DNA from: Oscillospiraceae bacterium
GTDB lineage: Bacteria; Bacillota; Clostridia; Oscillospirales; Oscillospiraceae
Assembly: GCA_015068165.1 (NCBI GenBank)
Contig: SVKZ01000002.1
Coordinates: 1-64,000 of the forward strand
DNA length: 64,000 bases
Direction of reading: 5' to 3'
The position numbers and the translations under genes were made by a program. The notes under the pieces are model-generated. The model saw nothing but the letters and a program-made list of their open reading frames with translations. It was not told the DNA's origin and ran no database searches. Each line of letters opens with the position of its first letter. Position 1 is the first letter of the stretch. Below are positions 27,601 to 36,911 of this stretch, piece after piece.

Positions 27601-30225
27601 ATGTCTCACAAATACGTTTACTTGTTTACCGAAGGCAACGGTTCTATGCGCGAGCTGCTGGGCGGCAAGGGCGCGAACCTGGCTGAAATGACCAACATCG
27701 GCCTGCCTGTTCCCCAGGGCTTCACCATTTCCACCGAAGCCTGCACCAAGTACTACGAAGATGGCCGTCGCATCAATGACGACATTCAGGCTGAAATTAT
27801 GCAGTACGTTTCCAAGCTGGAAGAAATTACCGGCAAGAAGTTCGGCGACAAGGAGAATCCTCTGCTGGTCTCCGTTCGTTCCGGCGCCCGTGCATCTATG
27901 CCCGGTATGATGGATACCATTCTGAACCTGGGTCTTAACGAAGATGTGGTTGAGGTTCTGGCAACCAAGTCCGGCAACCCCCGCTGGGCTTACGACTGCT
28001 ACCGCCGCTTTATCCAGATGTACTCCGACGTTGTTATGGAAGTCGGTAAGAAGTACTTCGAGGTCCTCATCGACGAGATGAAGGAAAAGAAGGGTGTTAC
28101 CCAGGACGTTGACCTGACCGCTGAAGACCTGAAGGAGCTGGCTGGCCAGTTCAAGGCTGAGTACAAGGCAAAGCTGGGCACCGACTTCCCCTCCGATCCC
28201 GTGGAGCAGCTGATGGGCGCTGTTAAGGCTGTTTTCCGTTCCTGGGACAACCCCCGTGCGAACATCTACCGCCGTGAAAACGATATCCCCTACTCCTGGG
28301 GTACTGCCGTTAACGTACAGTCTATGGCTTTCGGCAATATGGGCGACAACTGCGGCACCGGCGTTGCTTTCACCCGCGATCCTGCTACCGGTAAGCGCGG
28401 CCTGATGGGCGAGTTCCTGACCAATGCCCAGGGCGAAGACGTTGTTGCCGGTGTTCGTACACCTATGCCCATCTCCGAGATGGCAGACAAGTTCCCCGAG
28501 GCATTTGCACAGTTCGAGAAGGTCTGCGCAATCCTGGAGGACCACTACCGCGATATGCAGGATATGGAGTTCACCGTTGAAAACGGCAAGCTCTATATGC
28601 TCCAGACCCGTAACGGCAAGCGTACCGCTCCCGCTGCTCTGAAGATCGCCTGCGACCTGGTAGACGAGGGTATGATCGACGAGAAGAAGGCCGTGGCTAT
28701 GATCGAGCCCCGTAACTTAGACACGCTGCTGCATCCCCAGTTTGATACCGCTGCTTTGAAGGCAGCTTCCCCCATTGGCAAGGCTCTGCCCGCATCTCCC
28801 GGTGCTGCTGCCGGTAAGATCGTCTTCACCGCTGAGGACGCTAAGGCTTGGGCTGCCCGTGGCGAGAAGGTCGTTCTGGTTCGTCTGGAAACCTCCCCCG
28901 AGGACATCGAGGGTATGATGGCCGCACAGGGCATCCTGACCGTCCGTGGCGGTATGACCTCCCACGCAGCCGTTGTTGCCCGTGGTATGGGTACCTGCTG
29001 CGTTTCCGGCTGCACCGAGATCAATATGGACGAGGAGAACAAGCAGTTCACTCTGTCCGGTGTAACTTATCACGAAGGCGACTGCATCTCCCTGGATGGC
29101 TCTACCGGTAACATCTATGCCGGCCTGATCCCCACCAAGGATGCTGAGATTGCCGGTGAGTTCGGCCGTATTATGGCCTGGGCTGACCAGTACCGCACAT
29201 TGAAGGTTCGCACCAATGCCGACTCCCCCCGTGATGCCATCAAGGCTCGTGAGCTGGGCGCAGAGGGCATCGGCCTGTGCCGTACCGAGCATATGTTCTT
29301 CGAGGAAGGCCGTATCGGCTCCTTCCGTGAGATGATCTGCTCCGACACTGTGGAAGAGCGTGAGGCTGCTCTGGAGAAGATCCTGCCTATGCAGCAGGCT
29401 GATTTCGAGGGTCTTTATGAGGCTATGGAAGGTATGCCCGTTTGCATCCGCTTCCTGGATCCCCCGCTCCACGAGTTCGTTCCCACCACTGAGGAAGACA
29501 TCGCCGCTCTGGCTGCTACCCAGGGCAAGACTGTCCAGCAGATTAAGGACATCATCGCTTCTCTCCACGAGTTTAACCCGATGATGGGCCACCGTGGCTG
29601 CCGTCTGAGCGTTACCTACCCCGAAATCGCCGCTATGCAGACCAAGGCTGTCATCCGTGCAGCTATCGCTGTTGCAAAGCGTCATCCCGATTGGAACAAC
29701 GTTCCCGAGATTATGATTCCCCTGGTAGGCGACGTAAAGGAGCTGAAGTACGTTAAGGATGTAGTTGTCAAGACCGCTGACACTGAGATCGCTGCCGCCG
29801 GCATTGATCTCAAGTACGAGGTCGGTACTATGATCGAGATCCCCAGAGCTTGCCTGACCGCTGACCAGATCGCTCAGGAAGCTGAGTTCTTCTGCTTCGG
29901 TACCAACGACCTGACCCAGATGACCTTCGGTTTCTCCCGCGACGACGCAGGCAAGTTCCTGAATGCTTACTACGAGTCCAAGATCTACGAGAACGATCCC
30001 TTTGCTAAGCTGGATCAGACCGGTGTTGGTATGCTGTTGGAGATGGCTGTTGCCAAGGGCAAGGCCTCCGGCAAAAATCTGCACTACGGTATCTGCGGCG
30101 AGCACGGCGGCGACCCCGTCTCCGTGGAATTCTGCCACAAGATCGGCCTGGACTATGTGTCCTGCAGCCCCTTCCGTGTGCCCATCGCCCGTCTGGCTGC
30201 CGCCCAGGCCGCGATCAAGGGCTAA
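27601..30225 (+). CDS. ppdK: Pyruvate, phosphate dikinase
   Basis: 874 aa; GGMTSHAAVVARGMGTCCVSG catalytic His region; LGAEGIGLCRTEHMF. Confidence 0.98.
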   Translation: MSHKYVYLFTEGNGSMRELLGGKGANLAEMTNIGLPVPQGFTISTEACTKYYEDGRRINDDIQAEIMQYVSKLEEITGKKFGDKENPLLVSVRSGARASMPGMMDTILNLGLNEDVVEVLATKSGNPRWAYDCYRRFIQMYSDVVMEVGKKYFEVLIDEMKEKKGVTQDVDLTAEDLKELAGQFKAEYKAKLGTDFPSDPVEQLMGAVKAVFRSWDNPRANIYRRENDIPYSWGTAVNVQSMAFGNMGDNCGTGVAFTRDPATGKRGLMGEFLTNAQGEDVVAGVRTPMPISEMADKFPEAFAQFEKVCAILEDHYRDMQDMEFTVENGKLYMLQTRNGKRTAPAALKIACDLVDEGMIDEKKAVAMIEPRNLDTLLHPQFDTAALKAASPIGKALPASPGAAAGKIVFTAEDAKAWAARGEKVVLVRLETSPEDIEGMMAAQGILTVRGGMTSHAAVVARGMGTCCVSGCTEINMDEENKQFTLSGVTYHEGDCISLDGSTGNIYAGLIPTKDAEIAGEFGRIMAWADQYRTLKVRTNADSPRDAIKARELGAEGIGLCRTEHMFFEEGRIGSFREMICSDTVEEREAALEKILPMQQADFEGLYEAMEGMPVCIRFLDPPLHEFVPTTEEDIAALAATQGKTVQQIKDIIASLHEFNPMMGHRGCRLSVTYPEIAAMQTKAVIRAAIAVAKRHPDWNNVPEIMIPLVGDVKELKYVKDVVVKTADTEIAAAGIDLKYEVGTMIEIPRACLTADQIAQEAEFFCFGTNDLTQMTFGFSRDDAGKFLNAYYESKIYENDPFAKLDQTGVGMLLEMAVAKGKASGKNLHYGICGEHGGDPVSVEFCHKIGLDYVSCSPFRVPIARLAAAQAAIKG

Positions 30226-30287
30226 TTATCTACAATAAAATGTGAAATCGGCTAAAACCGAATATCGTCCATAGGACAAAATTTCGC

Positions 30288-30320
30288 AGTCCCCATCGTT
30301 TTGGTGGGGGCTGCTTTTTT
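30288..30320 (+). terminator. Terminator after ppdK
   Basis: AGTCCCCATCgttttgGTGGGGGCTGCTTTTTT. Confidence 0.75.
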
Positions 30321-30540
30321 ATACCCCTATATTAAAAAATTTTTATTTTCTGCCTTTGCGGTAGTCATCATTAAGCATTTGCGATGGTTCGGTGTATCAA
30401 CAGCGTTGTTTCCGGTTCGTTGTGATGCATAGATATTGTCATCCAAATTACCTTAGCTGGGATTTGGATATGCTATCAGAGCTTGGATTTGGTAATATTT
30501 TTCATTGGTTCCATCAAAATTCATGCTAAAATTCTGCGAT

Positions 30541-30660
30541 GGTTTTGCGATTTATCTTAGATATACCGACATTTTCACGATTTTTCTTCGATATACTGAC
30601 AATTTTGCGTTGTATCAGAGGTGTCTCAACATATTTGCGTTGTATCCGAGGTGTCCCGAC
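30541..30660. repeat. Tandem repeat, 4 x 30 bp
   Basis: Units at 30541, 30571, 30601, 30631; each ends in (c/t)(c/t)(g/a)AC; units 3/4 differ at 5 of 30, units 1/2 at 7 of 30. Confidence 0.9.
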
Positions 30661-30894
30661 ATAAATCGACAGAGGTGATGCAGAAATTGATGAAGAGCAA
30701 AGATGAAATTTCAGGGATACCCCAGCTAACAACAGCGTACCAAATGCAAAAGCGAAGATTTGGATAACAGAATTTTTTGCGGAAAAATCTATGAGAATAT
30801 GCGCAAAGGCAGATATTAAACTAACACACCCGATTGAAGTTGAGAGAATATCCGAGTTTGTACTGAAGCAGGCTCTGATAACGTGTCCTGACAC

Positions 30895-30928
30895 AAAATG
30901 CACTCGCTTCGGCGAGTGCATTTTATTG
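30895..30928. terminator. Strong hairpin/terminator-like element
   Basis: AAAATGCACTCGCttcgGCGAGTGCATTTT. Confidence 0.75.
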
Positions 30929-31223
30929 TAGGTACGGATAGTATCCGCCTGCGGGTGGCAGATTGCCGATCCTTTCGCAACGGCAATGGGGGATTATGCA
31001 CCAGAATAGGGCGATAGTAAGAAAAGTGTTGCTTTTTCAGAAGAAAGCATTATAATGAATATATAACTTAGATATCGCTTGGGATTCATTCGGCAAAGGT
31101 ACACTATTCTAAGAACTGCCTAACCTGTTTGCGGCAGAAAGCCGTTGACAGGACGGAATTGTTTTGTTAATATCTTATCGATAACAAATTTTGTTTTATC
31201 AATATTGGGAAGAGGGGACATTA

Positions 31224-32225
31224 ATGAGCAAAGGAATTTGCTGTGCAGGCAATATGATTGTCGATATTACCTATCCGATTGCCACATGGCCGCGGCAGGG
31301 AGAACTGACACACATTACGGAGGGTATTCAAAATTCTACCGGCGGAAGCGTCTGTAATACCATTTCTGATTTGGCAAGATTAGACCCAAATTTGCGACTT
31401 GTAGCCTCCGGTTATGCGGGTTACGATGCAGAGGGAGATTTCATTTTGCAGGAGATGGGGAAGTATCCCAATATCGATCTTTCCCAGGTTCGCAGAGATG
31501 GCAGAACCTCTTTCACGGCGGTTATGAGCAATAACCAGACCAAGGAACGGACTTTCTTCCAGCACGCCGGTGCCAATGCTTACTATGGCGAAAAGGATAT
31601 TGACTTGGCGGCGCTGAATGTGGATATTTTTCACATTGGCTATATTTTGCTTTTGCCTGCATTGGATGAAGAGGATGATACATACGGTACGAAAATGGCC
31701 TGTCTTTTGCATCAGGTGCAGAAACTGGGCATAAAAACCTCCATTGATGTGGTATCGGAGACCGGCGACCGGTTTGTCCGACTGGTAACACCGGCACTGA
31801 AATATTCCAATTACTGCATTATTAACGAGATTGAGGCGCAACAGATTACAGGAATCGTTCTTCGGAACGAAAATGGCCTTATCAAGGAAAATCTGCCTGT
31901 CGCACTGCAAAAGCTGAGGCAGTACGGCGTTTCCACTTGGGCAGTGATCCATTGCCCGGAGCTTGGTTGCGGTATTGACGAAAACGGTCAATATTGGGAA
32001 GTTCCCAGCCTAACCCTGCCGGCCGGATATATTAAGGGCACGGTCGGTGCGGGAGATGCTTTCTGCGCAGGTATTTTGTATGCTGCAGAGACCGGTATGG
32101 ATATGGGAAGCGCATTAAAGCTGGGCGCTTGCACCGCGGCGGCCTCTCTTAGCGAAGTTAACGCCTCCGACGGTGTGAGAACTGTCCAAGAGGTGCTGAA
32201 ATTATATGAACTTTACGGAGCGTGA
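31224..32225 (+). CDS. PfkB-family carbohydrate kinase
   Basis: GTVGAGDAFCAGILYAAETG PfkB signature; STGGSVCNTISDLARL. Confidence 0.88.
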   Translation: MSKGICCAGNMIVDITYPIATWPRQGELTHITEGIQNSTGGSVCNTISDLARLDPNLRLVASGYAGYDAEGDFILQEMGKYPNIDLSQVRRDGRTSFTAVMSNNQTKERTFFQHAGANAYYGEKDIDLAALNVDIFHIGYILLLPALDEEDDTYGTKMACLLHQVQKLGIKTSIDVVSETGDRFVRLVTPALKYSNYCIINEIEAQQITGIVLRNENGLIKENLPVALQKLRQYGVSTWAVIHCPELGCGIDENGQYWEVPSLTLPAGYIKGTVGAGDAFCAGILYAAETGMDMGSALKLGACTAAASLSEVNASDGVRTVQEVLKLYELYGA

Positions 32226-32232
32226 TTGCAAT

Positions 32233-33444
32233 ATGAAACAAGCAGTTATGTACGGCGGCGGCAATATTGGCCGCGGATTTATCGGTGCTCTGCTGAGCCA
32301 GAGCGGCTATCAGGTAACCTTTATTGATGTGGCAGAGCCGGTGATCAAGGCTTTGCAGACGGAAAACCGCTACCCGGTTCGGATCGTATCCACGCAGGGT
32401 TATGAGGACGTCTGGGTGGAAAACGTAACGGCAGCCAACGGCAATCTGCCGGAAGCGGTGGATGCGATCGCAAACTGCGATATTATGGCCACGGCTGTAG
32501 GTGCCCGGATCCTGAAATTTATCGTGCCCAATATTGTGGCAGGTCTGCGGAAGCGTTGGGAGATGAACAAGGGGCCGCTGAATATCATCATTTGTGAAAA
32601 TCTCAACGATGCCAACAAAATTTTAGAGGGAATGCTCAAAGAGCAGCTTACAGAGGAGGAATGCCGTCGCTTTGACGAGACGGTGGGCCTGGTAGAGGCT
32701 TCTATTGGCCGTATGGTGCCGGTTCAGACTGAGGAAATGAAAGACGGCGAACCTATGCGCGTCTGCGTGGAAAAGTACGGATTTTTGCCGGTGGATAAAG
32801 CCGCGTTCAAAGGAAAAATTCCGGAAATCCGGAATATGGTGCCCTTTGCGCCCTTTGATTTTTACATTAAGCGAAAGCTGTATATACATAATATGGGGCA
32901 CGCAACCTGTGCGTATCTTGGTGATCTTCTGGGCAAGGAGTACATTTATGAGGCTATCGCTGTGCCGGAGATCCGTGTCCTGGTGCAAAATGCGATGCTG
33001 GAAAGCCAAATGGCGCTCCATCGCCGCTATGGCGCACCTATGAGTGATCTGCAATCCCATATTACGGATCTGCTCTACCGCTTTACCAATGCGGCTCTGA
33101 AGGACACTTGCCAGCGTGTAGGTGGCGATCCCGCAAGAAAGCTGAGCCCTGAGGATCGGCTGATCGGTTCATCTTTGCTGGCACTGGAGGAGGGGATTAC
33201 CCCTGCCTATATTGCTGTAGGTGCGGCCGCAGGTCTTCGTCGGTATTTGCAGGAAAACGGCGGCGTTCAATCTTTGGAGGAAGCAAAGACTGCACTGCTT
33301 GCAGTAGCCAAAATAGAGAGCGACCATCCCTTGGCCCGATTGATTTTAGCGTATTATGAAATGCTGCTTGACGGCTGTAGCCTGGCGGCGCTGGTTACAA
33401 AGGCAGATGGCCTGAAGCACGAAAATATGCAACCCGTTGTTTAA
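32233..33444 (+). CDS. Mannitol-1-phosphate 5-dehydrogenase-like (polyol dehydrogenase family)
   Basis: MKQAVMYGGGNIGRGFIGALLSQSGYQVTFIDV; KLYIHNMGHATCAYLG. Confidence 0.85.
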   Translation: MKQAVMYGGGNIGRGFIGALLSQSGYQVTFIDVAEPVIKALQTENRYPVRIVSTQGYEDVWVENVTAANGNLPEAVDAIANCDIMATAVGARILKFIVPNIVAGLRKRWEMNKGPLNIIICENLNDANKILEGMLKEQLTEEECRRFDETVGLVEASIGRMVPVQTEEMKDGEPMRVCVEKYGFLPVDKAAFKGKIPEIRNMVPFAPFDFYIKRKLYIHNMGHATCAYLGDLLGKEYIYEAIAVPEIRVLVQNAMLESQMALHRRYGAPMSDLQSHITDLLYRFTNAALKDTCQRVGGDPARKLSPEDRLIGSSLLALEEGITPAYIAVGAAAGLRRYLQENGGVQSLEEAKTALLAVAKIESDHPLARLILAYYEMLLDGCSLAALVTKADGLKHENMQPVV

Positions 33445-33455
33445 GGAGGGTTCTT

Positions 33456-34427
33456 ATGAACGTGAATCCTTATATTGGTCATAGCAGTCAGCTGTGCGGT
33501 GTCGAAGAAGTGCGTCTTGTGGGAGGCAAAGGCGACGGTATGCGCCTTTTGCAGGTTCGCAATGGGGCGGGTTTGCAGATGACGGTCTGTGCAGACCGTT
33601 GTGCAGATATTTACCGCCTGAATTATAAAGGCGACAATATGGGCTACTTTTCTCCCAGTGGCTATGTGGCACCTGCTTATTACGACGATCAGGGCGCCGG
33701 CTTCTTGAAAAGCTTTACTGCCGGTTTTTTGACCACTTGCGGCCTTGCTGCTGTGGGTAGCCCTTGTACCGATGCAGGGGAATCCCTTCCTCTCCACGGC
33801 ACCATCGGCAATACTCCCTGCGAGCATATTTGGTGGGATGAGGATAAAGAGAATATGTACATCCACGCCACCGTCAATGACAGCGGTATTTTTGCCCGTA
33901 AGTTAATGCTGAAACGGACGATTTCTGTCTCCAAAACAGAGGCGACGTTTACAATCTCCGATGTGATCGAAAATCAGGGAGATAAGGACTCTCCGATCAT
34001 GATTATGTACCATATGAATATGGGGTATCCGCTTCTGTCGGAAAACTCCGTATTGGATATTCCTTCGGTAAAGGTAACACTGAGAAATGACCATGCGGCA
34101 GAGGATCTGGATACCTGGAATAAAATGCTGCCGCCTACCCCTAACTTTGAGGAGCAGTGCTATTATCACAGCTTTGAAAAAGAGGGAAGGGCATCTATTT
34201 ACAATCCGGATATCCACAAGGGTCTGACGATTTCCTTTGACCCTGCTTGTTTAGATCATTTTACCCAGTGGAAGATGATGGGTTACCGGGATTATGTGCT
34301 TGGCTTGGAGCCGGGCAACTGCACGCCCGACGGCCGGGATGTAATGCGCAGGGAAGAGAAGCTTAAGTTCCTTGCCGCTGGCGAAAAGATCAACTATGAA
34401 GTTACGGTTACGCTTTACGAAAAATAA
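33456..34427 (+). CDS. Aldose-1-epimerase-like protein (DUF4432-like)
   Basis: GAGLQMTVCADRCADIYRLNYKGDNMGYFSPSGYVAP; beta-rich galactose-mutarotase-like. Confidence 0.65.
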   Translation: MNVNPYIGHSSQLCGVEEVRLVGGKGDGMRLLQVRNGAGLQMTVCADRCADIYRLNYKGDNMGYFSPSGYVAPAYYDDQGAGFLKSFTAGFLTTCGLAAVGSPCTDAGESLPLHGTIGNTPCEHIWWDEDKENMYIHATVNDSGIFARKLMLKRTISVSKTEATFTISDVIENQGDKDSPIMIMYHMNMGYPLLSENSVLDIPSVKVTLRNDHAAEDLDTWNKMLPPTPNFEEQCYYHSFEKEGRASIYNPDIHKGLTISFDPACLDHFTQWKMMGYRDYVLGLEPGNCTPDGRDVMRREEKLKFLAAGEKINYEVTVTLYEK

Positions 34428-34601
34428 AGCGGAAAGATGATGAAACTTCCGGAATAAAGATGTAACCGTTCACACTGACGGTCGTACTTATCAGGCGCAC
34501 AGATCCGGCTTACCCCTGGTGAGAGCATCCATATTCAGTCGTATATGTACCACGATGTCTGTTTGTGATCTATTCCCTACAAACCCTAACTAATTTTCTT
34601 T

Positions 34602-34630
34602 AACAGGGGGCTTTTGCCCCCTGTTTTTTA
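34602..34630 (+). terminator. Rho-independent terminator
   Basis: ACAGGGGGCttttGCCCCCTGTTTTTTATA. Confidence 0.85.
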
Positions 34631-34787
34631 TATAATTAGCCGGTGGTTACAATCATATAGCACAACGGAGGATGGAGATATGGTCAAAGGATAGGCCTGC
34701 TAAAATAAACTGTGGCATTTGCTGATGATAAAAAGATGATGAAAAAAGAACGGAAAGAAAGAGCGGAAAGAAAGAGCGGGGATTGGG

Positions 34788-34916
34788 CGGTCTACCATTA
34801 CCAAACTTGGCAAAGGTGCTAACGTGGAAATGGATGCGCTCGTGAAGATCTGCTGTGCAGTAAACTGCGAGATTTCCGATGTTGTAGAAATCGTTAAGAC
34901 GGAAGAAACTCTATGA
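34788..34916 (+). pseudogene. C-terminal remnant of an XRE/Cro-C1-type HTH regulator
   Basis: Frame reads RSTITKLGKGANVEMDALVKICCAVNCEISDVVEIVKTEETL* without an N-terminal half. Confidence 0.7.
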
Positions 34917-35160
34917 TGAATAAGCTATCCAAATAGCTGCCTTTGTTTGAAGGAGCACTCCTTGTGATCATTGCCCTATATCTGGGCATCGTACATAACA
35001 TTAACGTAACCGTTGCCCGGGAGTGGGGTGGCTTTTGGGAATACTGATTGCCACCGGCAATCATCGGAATTTTGATTTTCTGCGCGGAGCACCACCCCCG
35101 CCCTACAAGGGGAACGGTGTGCGACAGAAGAATGCTGCCACCGGCGCACATAGCCGGTTG
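34917..35160 (+). pseudogene. Decayed ORF, probable membrane-protein remnant with internal stops
   Basis: MNKLSK*LPLFEGALLVIIALYLGIVHNINVTVAREWGGFWEY*LPPAIIGILIFCAEHHPRPTRG. Confidence 0.45.
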
Positions 35161-35328
35161 GTTATGATTTCTCTGCCTCTCTCTCCGTAAAAAGACAATA
35201 AATCCGCTGCCAAACGGTTAGAATATGCAAAGAAATGTTTACAAAAATGACCATTTTGGTTTACAAATGGTTTGCAGGCAGTTCACACTTTTGGTATATG
35301 CTTTTTGCCGCAAAGGAGATGGCATAAA

Positions 35329-36102
35329 TTGGAAGATAAAAAAACCTCACCGTTATATAAGGTAATCAAATGGCTTGTTCGAACCTTTTATCCCAAAATT
35401 CAGGTGGTCTGCATGGAAAATCTGCCCGATGAGCCGGTTATTTTTGTGGCAAACCACTGCCAGATGCACGGCCCTATTATAAGCGAGCTGTACACCCCGG
35501 GCGTCCACGAAACTTGGTGCGCCGGAGAGATGATGGCCCTTCGGGAAGTGCCTGGGTATGCTTTTGAGGACTTTTGGAGCAGAAAGCCCAAGTGGACCCA
35601 TCCCTTTTATAAATTGCTTTCTTATAGCATTGCGCCCCTGTCGGTATGTATTTTCAATAACGCCCATACCATCGGCGTTTACCGGGACACCCGGATTCTT
35701 TCCACCTTCAAAACCACGGTAAAGCGGCTTTGCGAGGGCGCGAATGTGATGATTTTTCCGGAGCACGATATGCCTTATAACCACATTCTCTGCGATTTTC
35801 AAAACCGGTTTATTGATGTGGCGAAGCTTTATTATAAGAAAACCGGGAAGGCGCTTTCCTTCGTGCCGGTGTATATTGCCCCGGCGCTTAAAAAAATGTA
35901 TTTGGGAAAACCCGTCCGTTTTTCGCCGGATAAGCCCATAGAGGAAGAACGCAAGCGGATTTGTCTGTATTTAATGGACGGAATTACAGCGATTGCCCAG
36001 TTGCTTCCGAAACACAGGGTGATCCCTTATAACAACATTCCGAAAAAGGATTATCCCATAAATATTTCCAGGGAGGATACCAATGAGAACACCGGTGGTT
36101 GA
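35329..36102 (+). CDS. PlsC-like acyltransferase (probable TTG start)
   Basis: VIFVANHCQMHGPIISELY, IFPEHDMPYNHILCDFQNRF; AAGGAG upstream of TTG at 35329. Confidence 0.75.
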   Translation: MEDKKTSPLYKVIKWLVRTFYPKIQVVCMENLPDEPVIFVANHCQMHGPIISELYTPGVHETWCAGEMMALREVPGYAFEDFWSRKPKWTHPFYKLLSYSIAPLSVCIFNNAHTIGVYRDTRILSTFKTTVKRLCEGANVMIFPEHDMPYNHILCDFQNRFIDVAKLYYKKTGKALSFVPVYIAPALKKMYLGKPVRFSPDKPIEEERKRICLYLMDGITAIAQLLPKHRVIPYNNIPKKDYPINISREDTNENTGG

Positions 36103-36760
36103 TTACCGCGAATTTCGGCTAAAAAAACTGAATGACCCCCAGTTTTCCCACCTGAAGCTACTTTTTGGCTGGGTGGTGTATTTTGTATTTTTCTTCCTGA
36201 CGGAAAATTTTATCCCGGCGGAAGTTTGCCACCCGGTGCATATGTTTTTGGATGATTGGATTCCTTTTTGCGAATGGTTTCTCATCCCTTATGTGTTTTG
36301 GTACGGGCTGATCGTCTTTTCCCTTGTCTGGTTTGCCCGGTACAATATAGATGGCTTCAAGCGATTGCAGGGCTATATTATGATTACCCAATTTTTGGCT
36401 ATGCTGTGCTATATTTTGTACCCCACCCGGCAGGATCTGCGGCCTGCGGAATTTGTAAACGAAAATTTTCTCACAGATTGTGTGGCACTTTTATATAGCG
36501 TGGATACCAACACCGGTGTCTGCCCCTCCTTGCACGTAGCCTACTCTATCGGTATTTTCTCTGTATGGTCAAAGGAGAAAACCGTCCATTGGAGCTATAA
36601 GGCATTTGTTCTCTTTGCAGTCATTATGATTTGCCTATCTACAATGTTTATGAAACAGCACTCCGCGGTGGACTTTTTTGCCGCCATTCCCGTATGCTTA
36701 ATCGCAGAAGCCATCATCTACCGGGACCGATATTGGAAAAAGGGGAAAGGGGCTATCTAA
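36083..36760 (+). CDS. PAP2-family phosphatase-like membrane protein
   Basis: NTGVCPSLHVAYSIGIFSVW and FMKQHSAVDFFAAIPV; overlaps the upstream acyltransferase. Confidence 0.82.
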   Translation: MRTPVVDYREFRLKKLNDPQFSHLKLLFGWVVYFVFFFLTENFIPAEVCHPVHMFLDDWIPFCEWFLIPYVFWYGLIVFSLVWFARYNIDGFKRLQGYIMITQFLAMLCYILYPTRQDLRPAEFVNENFLTDCVALLYSVDTNTGVCPSLHVAYSIGIFSVWSKEKTVHWSYKAFVLFAVIMICLSTMFMKQHSAVDFFAAIPVCLIAEAIIYRDRYWKKGKGAI

Positions 36761-36843
36761 GTTTTTCCCCACATTTTACCTGATGAAATCCCTTTTACCC
36801 GACAAAAATATAACTTTTTCAAAGAAAAGGAAAAATATGTTCG

Positions 36844-36871
36844 TTGCTTTTTCCTTCCTGTCTGCTATAAT
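36844..36871 (+). promoter_or_regulatory. Promoter upstream of the MFS gene
   Basis: TTGCTT, 16-bp spacer, TGcTATAAT. Confidence 0.55.
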
Positions 36872-36911
36872 GTGAACAGATTCAAAAAATAACATACGGA
36901 GGAAACCTTTA

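Noticed and set aside
28717-30138. Long antisense ORF (473 aa) and others (27532-28545, 337 aa) inside ppdK
   Set aside because: Shadow ORFs opposite a strongly biased, highly conserved gene; composition is low-complexity mirror of the ppdK codon bias and no recognisable domain.
30541-30660. Possible CRISPR array (30-bp periodicity)
   Set aside because: Units are contiguous with no unique spacers, units diverge from each other, and no cas gene is present.
30754-30926. Possible protein remnant on + strand (KIWITEFFAEKSMRICAKADIKLTHPIEVERISEFVLKQALITCPDTKCT...)
   Set aside because: No start codon context, short, ends through a hairpin; I cannot tie it to a family without a search.
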